Below are positions 1 through 7,347 of a DNA stretch of 64,000 nucleotides, one piece after another. Origin of the DNA: Arcobacter iocasae (GTDB lineage Bacteria > Campylobacterota > Campylobacteria > Campylobacterales > Arcobacteraceae); contig NZ_CP090177.1 of NCBI RefSeq assembly GCF_042214795.1, positions 3,038,001 to 3,102,000 on the forward strand, written 5' to 3'. The notes under the pieces were generated by a model that saw only the letters and a list, made by a program, of their open reading frames with translations, had not been told where the DNA came from and did not search any database. A program made the translations under genes and the position numbers. Numbering within the stretch: the first letter of the stretch is position 1; each line of letters starts with the position of its first letter.

Positions 1-2
1 TA

Positions 3-818
3 AAAGAGACCATTAAAAAATATTCACAAGAGCTAAAAGAAGTAACACATATACCAGCAAAAGAAGTAGAAATATTGATTATGTTTCTACTAGAAAAAAA
101 TGTTATTTGGATGCATTTAAATGGTAATTTTGAGTTTACAAAAGAGGAAGAACTAAAAGCTTTAGTTAAAAAAAGAGCCACACATTTTCCATTAGAATAT
201 CTTACAAATAGAGTTTCTTTTTATGGTGAAACATTTATTATAAAACAGAATGTTTTAATACCTAGACCAGAGACTGAAATATTAGTTGAAAAAGCATTCG
301 AAAAATTAAAACAAATAGAAAATCCAAAAGTAGTAGAAATTGGAACAGGAAGTGGAATAATTTCAGTAATGCTTTCAAAACTACTTCCCCAACTTAAAGT
401 TACTGCAGTTGATATAAATGATGATGCCTTAGAATTAGCAAAAGAAAATACAAAAAAACACTCAGTTGAAAATCAAATTTCTTTTATAAAATCTGATTTA
501 TTAAAAGAGGTTAGTGGAGATTTTGACATGTGTATTTCAAACCCACCATATATTTCAAATAATTATGTTTTACCACATAATGTTAAATACGAGCCTAAAA
601 ATGCCCTTTTTGGAGGAGAAATTGGTGATGAACTTTTAAAAGATTTAATTGAAGAAGTTACATCAAAAAATATAAAATATCTATATTGTGAATATGGATA
701 TGATCAAAGAGAATCTATAAAAAATTATATGAAAAAATTCAATGTAAAATCACTAGAGTTTTATAAAGACTATTCTGATTTTGACAGAGGGTTTTTAATT
801 GAATTTAATACTAAATAA
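3..818 (+). CDS. prmC: Release factor glutamine methyltransferase PrmC (HemK), 5'-truncated by window edge
   Basis: This enzyme N5-methylates the glutamine of the GGQ motif in peptide-chain release factors, using S-adenosylmethionine. The frame is open from base 3 and reads like a PrmC N-terminal helical domain (IKKYSQELKEVTHIPAKEVE), so the true start lies upstream of the window; the in-frame TTG at 75 is not a credible start. Visible family marks are the RPETEILVE segment after the N-terminal domain, the glycine-rich SAM loop VVEIGTGSGIIS, and the catalytic NPPY motif (SNPPYIS). The stop is 10 bases before the start of the next gene, so the two are probably co-transcribed. PrmC is normally about 270-290 residues, so only a short N-terminal piece is missing. 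Confidence 0.93.
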   Translation, partial: KETIKKYSQELKEVTHIPAKEVEILIMFLLEKNVIWMHLNGNFEFTKEEELKALVKKRATHFPLEYLTNRVSFYGETFIIKQNVLIPRPETEILVEKAFEKLKQIENPKVVEIGTGSGIISVMLSKLLPQLKVTAVDINDDALELAKENTKKHSVENQISFIKSDLLKEVSGDFDMCISNPPYISNNYVLPHNVKYEPKNALFGGEIGDELLKDLIEEVTSKNIKYLYCEYGYDQRESIKNYMKKFNVKSLEFYKDYSDFDRGFLIEFNTK

Positions 819-828
819 AAGGAATAAT

Positions 829-2796
829 ATGTTTGAAGAATTTAATGTAAATAATTTAGATAAAACGAAAGAGTTGTTAGAAATAAAATTAAAAGAGTCA
901 AAAGAGCAAATAGAAAAGCTTTTAGAAATAGAAAATAAAACTTACGATAACTTTGTAAAGCCATATCAAGAAATAGGGGAGTGCATAAATGAATTCTTAA
1001 CTCCTATGTTTCATATTGATTCTGTTAAAAATACAGAAATAACGACAAAAGTGCATGAAGAATGCCTTCCTTTGATTTCAAACTACTCAACTGAGTTAAG
1101 TCAAAATGTAAATATTTATACATCTTTAAAAGATATACAAGATAATGATAATACCTCTTTAAATGATATACAAAAAAAAGTCTTAGAAAATGAAATTAGA
1201 GACTTTGAATTATCAGGTTGTCATTTAAATAATAATTTAAAAAATAGACTTAAAGAGATAAATTTAAGACAAAGTGAGTTATCACACAAGTTTTCTCAAA
1301 ATCTATTAAATGCAACAAACTCATATGAAATGATAATTGAAGATTATGAAGATGTAAGAGAAATACCAGAGTCTGACCTAGAACTTGCCAAATTTGAAGA
1401 AGAAGGTAAAATAAAATATAAGTTTACATTACAAATGCCTTCTTATATAGCTTATATAACATATGGTAGCAATAGAGACAAAAGAGAAGAGATATATAAA
1501 GCATACTGCACTAGAGCCCCAGAAAATGGAAAAATCATTGAAGAAATACTTACATTAAAAGATGAAAAATCTAAAATACTAGGATTTGACTCATATGCAC
1601 AGTATTCACTAAGTACTAAAATGGCTAAATCAGAGGATGAAGTAATAGATTTCTTATATGAATTAGCTAAAAAAGGAAAAGTTGGTGGTAAGAATGAAGT
1701 TGAAGAGATAAAAGAGTTCGCTAAAAAAGATGGAATTGAAGAATTAAAATCTTTTGATTTATCTTATTATTCTGAAAAATTAAAAAAAGAAAAATATGAT
1801 TTAGATGAAGAATTATATAGACCATATTTTGAAAAAGAATCTGTTTTAAAAGGATTTTTCGAATTTCTAAATTCTATATTTGATATTGAATTTAAAGTAT
1901 CAAATACTCCTACTTGGGATGAGAAAGCAACGGCTTATGATATCTATGAAAGTGGAAAATTATCTTCTAGAATTTACATAGATTTAGAATCACGAAAAGA
2001 CAAAAGAGGAGGTGCGTGGATGAACAATTGGCATTCATATTATGTTGATAAACATAATAATATTCATTTGCCAACTGCTTACATTGTTTGTAACTTTCCA
2101 CAATCAACAAAGGATACCAAATCACTGTTAAGACACTCAGATGTTGTAACACTTTTTCATGAAATGGGACATGCTCTACATCACTTATTAAGTAAAGTTC
2201 CTGAACCTTTTCTTAGTGGAATTTCTGGTGTTGCATGGGATACAGTTGAGTTCCCTTCACAGTTTTTAGAATACTTTTCGTATGATAAAACTGTATTAAA
2301 ACAGTTTGCAAAACATTATAAAACAGGTGAAATATTATCAGATGAAGCAATAGATAAAATCATAAAAGCAAGAAATTTTCAATCTTCATTAAGTATGATT
2401 AGACAAGTAGAATTTGCTCTTTTTGACTTTAAACTTCATCAAAAATTATATAAAAATGAAGATGATGTGCAAAAATTATTAAATGAAATTAGAGATGAAA
2501 TTTCTATCATTAAACCACCAATTTATAATAAATTTCAAAATGGTTTTTCTCATATTTTTGGAGGAGGATATGCTGCTGGATATTACTCTTATAAGTGGGC
2601 AGAAGTTTTAAGTGCAGATGCTTATTATATGTTTATAGAATCAGAAAATACATTCAATAAAGAGCTAGCTTTAAAATATAAAAAAGCTATTTTAGAAAAA
2701 GGGGGTTCTTCTGATATGAATGAACTTTTTTATGAATTTGCTCAAAGAGAGCCAAGTGTTGACTCTTTATTAAAAATTGATGGAATTATTAGCTAA
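829..2796 (+). CDS. M3 family zinc metallopeptidase (oligopeptidase A / PrlC-like)
   Basis: A cytoplasmic zinc oligopeptidase of 655 residues that should cleave short peptides released by proteases or signal-peptide degradation. The HExxH zinc site is HEMGH at residues 444-448, preceded by DVVTLF and followed by ALHHLL as in the M3A (thimet/OpdA) family. The C-terminal block with GFSHIFGGGYAAGYYSYKWAE is the typical M3 substrate-binding loop with Gly-Tyr residues. I place the start at the ATG at 829, which has AGGAA a few bases upstream; an in-frame TTG at 799 would overlap prmC and lacks a ribosome site. Length and motifs fit OpdA/PrlC better than PepF, but these subfamilies are hard to separate by eye. 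Confidence 0.92.
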   Translation: MFEEFNVNNLDKTKELLEIKLKESKEQIEKLLEIENKTYDNFVKPYQEIGECINEFLTPMFHIDSVKNTEITTKVHEECLPLISNYSTELSQNVNIYTSLKDIQDNDNTSLNDIQKKVLENEIRDFELSGCHLNNNLKNRLKEINLRQSELSHKFSQNLLNATNSYEMIIEDYEDVREIPESDLELAKFEEEGKIKYKFTLQMPSYIAYITYGSNRDKREEIYKAYCTRAPENGKIIEEILTLKDEKSKILGFDSYAQYSLSTKMAKSEDEVIDFLYELAKKGKVGGKNEVEEIKEFAKKDGIEELKSFDLSYYSEKLKKEKYDLDEELYRPYFEKESVLKGFFEFLNSIFDIEFKVSNTPTWDEKATAYDIYESGKLSSRIYIDLESRKDKRGGAWMNNWHSYYVDKHNNIHLPTAYIVCNFPQSTKDTKSLLRHSDVVTLFHEMGHALHHLLSKVPEPFLSGISGVAWDTVEFPSQFLEYFSYDKTVLKQFAKHYKTGEILSDEAIDKIIKARNFQSSLSMIRQVEFALFDFKLHQKLYKNEDDVQKLLNEIRDEISIIKPPIYNKFQNGFSHIFGGGYAAGYYSYKWAEVLSADAYYMFIESENTFNKELALKYKKAILEKGGSSDMNELFYEFAQREPSVDSLLKIDGIIS

Positions 2797-2818
2797 TTTT
2801 TGGCACAATACGACTTGA

Positions 2819-2824
2819 TATAAT
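2819..2824 (+). promoter_or_regulatory. Putative sigma-70 -10 box (TATAAT)
   Basis: A perfect TATAAT lies 24 bases before the start of the coiled-coil gene, in the short gap after the M3 peptidase. There is no clear -35 element, as is usual for Campylobacterota promoters. Confidence 0.4.
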
Positions 2825-2842
2825 ATCAAATAAGGATAGTTA

Positions 2843-3319
2843 ATGAGTAATAATAGTGATACAATTTCTAAATTGAGCGATGCTCTTTCTAATTTAATAA
2901 ATGCATATGAAACTTTACAAAAAGAAAAAGAAAATTTAGAAAAAGAAAACCAAGGATTAAAAAATACAATTGAAGATTTAGAATCTTCAAATGGAGATTT
3001 AAAAAGTAAATTAAATGATATAAACTCTACAAATGAAAAACATGGAAGTAATATAAATTCAATGTTACATAAAATTGAAAATATACTAAAAGTAGGTGAT
3101 AGAAAAAAAGACAATTATAGTAGTAATAACTATAATAATAATTCTGCGCTTAAGGATGATGATGAAGAATTTTCAACTACACCTACTATTTCTAGTGATA
3201 CCTTTCCTAAACAAAAGGCAGAATCAGTTAGTGTAGATGATATTCAATTAGAAAAAAAATCAGATGATAAAATTGATTTAAATAGAATGGCTTCTTTATT
3301 AAATGGTTTTAATAAGTAA
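2843..3319 (+). CDS. Coiled-coil hypothetical protein
   Basis: I do not recognise this 158-residue soluble protein. Residues about 5-85 are rich in Leu, Glu, Lys and Asn with heptad-like spacing (TLQKEKENLEKENQGLKNT), predicting a long coiled coil. It is followed by an Asn/Ser/Asp-rich linker and a short conserved-looking C-terminal patch (LNRMASLLNGFNK). No signal peptide or membrane segment is visible. It has its own -10 box and a GGA ribosome site (aaggatagttaATG). A partner-binding or scaffolding protein is possible, but nothing in the neighbourhood fixes a function. Confidence 0.75.
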   Translation: MSNNSDTISKLSDALSNLINAYETLQKEKENLEKENQGLKNTIEDLESSNGDLKSKLNDINSTNEKHGSNINSMLHKIENILKVGDRKKDNYSSNNYNNNSALKDDDEEFSTTPTISSDTFPKQKAESVSVDDIQLEKKSDDKIDLNRMASLLNGFNK

Positions 3320-3339
3320 AGGTGATTTAATACAATAAT

Positions 3340-3615
3340 ATGACATTACTTCTAAATAAAATATCTCTATACTCCACTTTTGGAGTAGATGATTTTGATT
3401 CACTTGATATTGCAATAAATAATATGGCACCATCTATGGTAGAGTACTATTTATCGGATTTATCCGATGGATTTGAAAATGTATATCTCAATAAGAGAAA
3501 TATACAAAATAGTCTAACAATAGGGGACTTTGCCATTTATTTAGATTATGCAGATGAAATTTATTTAGAAATAGATGATAATAAAGAAGATTTAGAAACT
3601 TCAAGTTTATGGTAA
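3340..3615 (+). CDS. Small acidic hypothetical protein
   Basis: A 91-residue acidic protein of unknown function, probably co-transcribed with the coiled-coil gene 20 bases upstream. No membrane segment or known motif is visible. The C-terminal half is strongly acidic (YLEIDDNKEDLETS). The start ATG has AAGGTG about 14 bases upstream, which is rather distant. Its stop is directly against the stop of the convergent xerH gene, leaving no room for a separate terminator. Codon use resembles the neighbours, so I regard it as a real gene, but not with certainty. Confidence 0.65.
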   Translation: MTLLLNKISLYSTFGVDDFDSLDIAINNMAPSMVEYYLSDLSDGFENVYLNKRNIQNSLTIGDFAIYLDYADEIYLEIDDNKEDLETSSLW

Positions 3616-3616
3616 G

Positions 3617-4672
3617 TTAATCCATTAAATTTGTAGTTGCTTTTAATCTCTCTTTATCAAAGTGAGTATAAATTCTTGAAGTATTTATATCAGAATGCCC
3701 CAATGCTTCTTGAACAAGAATAAGATCATGGTGTTTTTGGTATAAAAGTGTTGCAAAACTATGTCTTAACATATGTGCACCATTTTTTTCTTTTCTTATT
3801 CCACAGCTTATTAATATTTTTTCTACAATTCTACTTATGTATGCTTGGGTTAGTCTATTTCCTTTTTTATTACAAACTAAAAAGTCTTCCTCACAAGCCC
3901 TTTGATTAAGCCAATAATTTAACTCATTTTGTATGATTTTAGACTTTATCATTACAACTCTTGGTTTATTTCCTTTTCCTCTTACTTGTATAATATATAC
4001 ATCATCTTCTTTATACATATCTTTTAGTTTTAAGTTTAACATTTCAGAAACTCTAATTCCCGTATAAATTATAATTTTTAGAATTAATCTATTTCTATAC
4101 ATAATATCTTCAGAAAATTCAAAACTATCGATTTCTTCTAAAAACCTTGATATTTCATCTTTATTCATATAAGAGGGCAGTTTTGTTCCAGATTTTCCTC
4201 TTAGTCCACCCCAGTTCTTTAGTTCAATTTTAAACATATATGAATTACCATCTAGCGTCTCATTTTGTTTATCAATATATGAAAATAGCGCAAGTAGGGC
4301 TATTCTATGGTTCTTTTTAGATGCATCAGATAAGCCACTTGTACTAGTTGCAAGAAAATCACTTAAAAGTTCTTCGTCAATTTCTTTCATAGATGCTAAA
4401 CCCAAATTTATCAAAAAATTATATAGTTTTGCCAATGGATTATAATAAGTGTTTATTCCAGACAAGCCAATATTTCTAGCACTTTTAACTAAAGAGGTTA
4501 ATTCATCTAAAGAATTAGTACCTTTAACTAAATCTTTTATAATAGCTGCCAATTTATCTTTATCGTTAACATTTGAATTACTAAGTGAAGTTAGTTTATT
4601 TCGAATAAATCTCTCAATCCAAAAGAGAAGTGTTTTCTCAAAACTATCACAGAAGTCTAAATCATATCGCAT
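3617..4672 (-). CDS. xerH: Tyrosine recombinase XerH
   Basis: A 351-residue tyrosine recombinase. The C-terminal catalytic domain carries the expected residues: Arg in YTGIRVSEML, the beta-hairpin Lys in RGKGNKPR, the H-x-x-R box in HMLRHSFATLL, the second His in ALGHSDI, and the nucleophile Tyr in SRIYTHFD. The N-terminal part is a SAM-like core-binding domain. Campylobacterota use one XerH rather than XerC/XerD to resolve chromosome dimers at difH. Assignment to XerH rather than an integrase rests on the lone copy, the absence of mobile-element genes, and the difH-like sequence within 50 bases of the start codon. FtsK, which activates Xer recombination, is also encoded in this window. Confidence 0.9.
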   Translation of the reverse strand: MRYDLDFCDSFEKTLLFWIERFIRNKLTSLSNSNVNDKDKLAAIIKDLVKGTNSLDELTSLVKSARNIGLSGINTYYNPLAKLYNFLINLGLASMKEIDEELLSDFLATSTSGLSDASKKNHRIALLALFSYIDKQNETLDGNSYMFKIELKNWGGLRGKSGTKLPSYMNKDEISRFLEEIDSFEFSEDIMYRNRLILKIIIYTGIRVSEMLNLKLKDMYKEDDVYIIQVRGKGNKPRVVMIKSKIIQNELNYWLNQRACEEDFLVCNKKGNRLTQAYISRIVEKILISCGIRKEKNGAHMLRHSFATLLYQKHHDLILVQEALGHSDINTSRIYTHFDKERLKATTNLMD

Positions 4673-4690
4673 ACAAGTCCTTTAATATTA

Positions 4691-4720
4691 TAGTTTGAAA
4701 ATTATAGTTTTCAATACTAA
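4691..4720. other. difH: Candidate difH chromosome-dimer resolution site
   Basis: Between xerH and cheB lies an imperfect 30-bp dyad. Its left arm TAGTTTGAAAA and the reverse complement of its right arm (TAGTATTGAAAA) differ by one inserted base, around a central TTATAG-like spacer. The GAAAA...TTTTC inner arms and AGT...ACT ends resemble the difH sequence I remember for Helicobacter and Campylobacter, and such sites are known to sit beside xerH. Gene orientation changes from + to mostly - at this point, as expected for a terminus. The resemblance is from memory, not an alignment. Confidence 0.65.
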
Positions 4721-4742
4721 ATAACATATTTAATTAAATTAT

Positions 4743-5819
4743 CTATCTTTTTAAGTTCTTTGAAAAATCAACTATATATTGAGCTATTTCATCCAAATGG
4801 ACAATATCTTTAACCGCTCCAGCTTCAATTGCTTTTTTAGGCATTCCAAAAACTACACAACTTTCTTCATTTTGAGCGATTGTATAAGCACCATTATCAA
4901 ACATCTCTTTTATTCCTATCATTCCATCATCTCCCATTCCTGTCATCATCACAGCCATAGCAGAACTCCCTATAGTATTATTTACAGATCTAAACATAAT
5001 ATTTACACTTGGTTTATGATGTGATATTCTTATTCCATCAATAAGTTTTGTAAAGTATTCATTTCCTCTTTTTTCTATACTCAAATGCATATTACCAGGA
5101 GCTAAAAAGGCTTTACCTTTTTCTAGTTTCATTCCATCTTTTGCCTCACAAACATCAAGAGCTGATTCTGTATCTAATCTTTGAGCAAATGATCTTGAAA
5201 ACCCATAAGGAATATGTTGAGTAATAACTATTGGAGGTAAATCATTCGGTAATGATTTAAAAACTCTTAAAAGAGATTCAACTCCACCTGTTGATGAGCC
5301 AATTGCAATAACTTTTATACCACCTAATCTTGCAGGAGCTGATTTAAGCAACTCATCTGGATGATTTTTTGTGTTAGTTTCTACTTTACTTGTTTTCTTT
5401 TGAATAAATTGTGCTTTAGGTTTTTTTAGTGTATATTGTTTCAATAAGAATGTAAGATTTAGTAAATTATCTTTAACTCTTGATTGAAAGGACATCATTG
5501 ATTCCCCATTAGCAGGTTTTTCTATATATCCAACAGCACCATCATCAAAGATATCATTTCCCCTTGCACCCTCACCTGATACTACTACAGCTGGCATAGG
5601 ATGAAGTCTCATTAGGTTTCTTAGAAAAGTAACTCCATCCATTTTGGGCATATTTATATCAATAGTTACCATATCTGGTTCAAATTTTTTGATTTTTTCT
5701 CGTGCATCAAAAGCATCAACAGCTTCATCAATAACTTCAAACTCATCGATAGAATTAATAATATCTTTTAAAATTCTTCTCATTGATAATGAATCATCAA
5801 TTACTATAACTGTATACAT
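4743..5819 (-). CDS. cheB: Chemotaxis response regulator protein-glutamate methylesterase CheB
   Basis: CheB removes methyl groups from, and can deamidate, chemoreceptor glutamates during adaptation. The 358-residue protein has an N-terminal receiver domain with phospho-acceptor Asp54 (VTIDINMPKMDG) and acidic pocket IDDS, then a linker, then the methylesterase domain from about residue 165. The catalytic triad is visible as Ser in IGSSTGG, His in ITQHIP and Asp in TGMGDDG. It is the last gene of the che operon, 9 bases after cheD. Unlike the Campylobacter jejuni protein, which lacks the receiver domain, this one is full length, so methylesterase activity should be under CheA phosphorylation control. 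Confidence 0.95.
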   Translation of the reverse strand: MYTVIVIDDSLSMRRILKDIINSIDEFEVIDEAVDAFDAREKIKKFEPDMVTIDINMPKMDGVTFLRNLMRLHPMPAVVVSGEGARGNDIFDDGAVGYIEKPANGESMMSFQSRVKDNLLNLTFLLKQYTLKKPKAQFIQKKTSKVETNTKNHPDELLKSAPARLGGIKVIAIGSSTGGVESLLRVFKSLPNDLPPIVITQHIPYGFSRSFAQRLDTESALDVCEAKDGMKLEKGKAFLAPGNMHLSIEKRGNEYFTKLIDGIRISHHKPSVNIMFRSVNNTIGSSAMAVMMTGMGDDGMIGIKEMFDNGAYTIAQNEESCVVFGMPKKAIEAGAVKDIVHLDEIAQYIVDFSKNLKR

Positions 5820-5828
5820 TCAATACTC

Positions 5829-6506
5829 CTAAAATAGTTCAATGTCCATCTCAGGAGCTGGTTCTGGATCATTACCAAATAAATCCACCCCACCAACATA
5901 CTCTTTGAGAACTGGTGCTTTTGTAATTTCCACTTGTAAAGATTTTTCTTCTTGGATAACTTTAGTATCTGTTTCATTTTTATTTGTTACTTTAATAAAT
6001 GTTTCAAATTCATTAGTCATCAAAATTAATCTAGCATGATCACCTCTTGTATGTTCAGAAAGTATTTTAAACCCTTCTGATTTACAAAAATCTTTAGCAA
6101 ATTCAACATTTCTATGTCCAATTGAATTAATACTACTAGCCATAAGTTGCATAATATCTGCACCACCAGAAATTTTTGCTCTTAAATCTTTCTTTTGGCA
6201 TCCTAGTTTATACATTTCATTTAACATAGCTTCAACTGAATAAAGTCCATATTTCATATCTTCATTTGAATTATTAGTAGTTGGCAGTAAAAAATGGTTC
6301 ATTGCTTTTATTTTTTTAGCTGTATCATAAAACATAATAGCAACACACGAACCAAGTAAAGTTTTAAAAGCGACATTATCATTATCTGAACTAACTGCAA
6401 ATTCCCCACCAATTACAGTATGTGCTCTATATCCTTTAATTACTTGAGTAGAAAGGTTATTAGAGATTTTTTCAATGCTTCCATCTTTATGACCTAAAAT
6501 TATCAA
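5829..6506 (-). CDS. cheD: Chemoreceptor glutamine deamidase CheD
   Basis: CheD deamidates specific glutamines of chemoreceptors and in some species binds CheC. The conserved core TLLGSCVAIMFYD contains the catalytic Cys54, and His71 follows in MNHFLLP. The ISGGADIM and NVEFAKDF segments are also typical. The protein is 225 residues, longer than the usual 160-ish, because of a C-terminal extension ending in an acidic, Pro-rich tail with VDLFGND; this may be a docking peptide, by inference. The gene overlaps cheR by four bases (ATGA-type coupling), so translation is probably coupled. Confidence 0.92.
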   Translation of the reverse strand: MIILGHKDGSIEKISNNLSTQVIKGYRAHTVIGGEFAVSSDNDNVAFKTLLGSCVAIMFYDTAKKIKAMNHFLLPTTNNSNEDMKYGLYSVEAMLNEMYKLGCQKKDLRAKISGGADIMQLMASSINSIGHRNVEFAKDFCKSEGFKILSEHTRGDHARLILMTNEFETFIKVTNKNETDTKVIQEEKSLQVEITKAPVLKEYVGGVDLFGNDPEPAPEMDIELF

Positions 6507-7345
6507 GATACTTCCTTCTCTTTAATAAAAATATTTTGCCCTATTCTTCTAACATAAGCTTCAAGTTTACCAGGACTTTCAGAATGCCCAATATATAGCG
6601 TTCCTCCAATTTTTAGATGTCTAAATAATCTAAATAAAATCTTTTCTTGGTCTATCGCAGAAAAATAAATTAGTACATTTCTACAAAATACTACATCAAA
6701 TTGATTTTTTGCAAAAGGATAATTAGCATCATTTAAATTCATAACTTGAAAAGTAACCATTTTTTGGAGTTCTGGTTTGACTTTTATAAGAATCTCTTCC
6801 GATGCTAAGTTCTTCTCAACTCTTTTTTTAAAGTATTTTTGAGGCTTTAACCAACTTGGAAACTCTTTTGAACTTTTTGAAAATCTATATATACCATTTG
6901 CAGCATATTGAAGTACATTAGTATCAATATCTGTTGCAATAATTGATGCATTTATTCTTTTACCTAATTCTTCTTGAGTTTCTAAAATAGTCATTGCCAT
7001 TGAATATGGTTCTTCTCCAGTTGATGAAGCAGAACAATATAATTTTATATCTTGATTATGTTTCAATAACTCAGGTAAAACTCTATTTTTCAAATCAGCA
7101 AAATGAAATTCTTCTCTAAAAAAATGCGTTTTATTAGTTGTAAAAGCATTTATAAATTCTGTTTTATAATTACCCTCTTTAATAGCATCCAATAAATCAT
7201 CCAAAGAACCTTGGAATGAAGCATTCCTCTTTAATTTATGAAGTCTATTCGAAATCATAATATCTTTATTTTCGGTAAGTGTTATACCGGTAAAAGAGTA
7301 TAACAACTCTTTTACTTTTTCATGTAAATGTAAAGTATCATCCAT
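6503..7345 (-). CDS. cheR: Chemotaxis protein methyltransferase CheR
   Basis: CheR transfers methyl groups from S-adenosylmethionine to receptor glutamates. The 280-residue protein has the short helical CheR N-terminal domain (residues about 10-75), then the Rossmann SAM domain with TTNKTHFFREEFHF, the SAM-binding SASSTGEEPYSMAM loop, the acidic IIATDIDTNVLQYA strand, and the FCRNVLIYFS motif. It sits two bases after cheA and overlaps cheD, so it belongs to the cheYARDB operon. No tetratricopeptide or pentapeptide tether is present. Confidence 0.95.
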   Translation of the reverse strand: MDDTLHLHEKVKELLYSFTGITLTENKDIMISNRLHKLKRNASFQGSLDDLLDAIKEGNYKTEFINAFTTNKTHFFREEFHFADLKNRVLPELLKHNQDIKLYCSASSTGEEPYSMAMTILETQEELGKRINASIIATDIDTNVLQYAANGIYRFSKSSKEFPSWLKPQKYFKKRVEKNLASEEILIKVKPELQKMVTFQVMNLNDANYPFAKNQFDVVFCRNVLIYFSAIDQEKILFRLFRHLKIGGTLYIGHSESPGKLEAYVRRIGQNIFIKEKEVS

Positions 7346-7347
7346 TC

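Noticed and set aside
2800..2818. TTGGCAC sequence resembling a sigma-54 -24 box
   Set aside because: The required GC dinucleotide ten bases after the GG is missing; a TATAAT box explains the promoter better.
2770..3114. Open frame antisense to the coiled-coil gene
   Set aside because: A Phe/Ser-rich shadow of a Glu/Lys-rich coiled coil. The + strand has a -10 box and a ribosome site.
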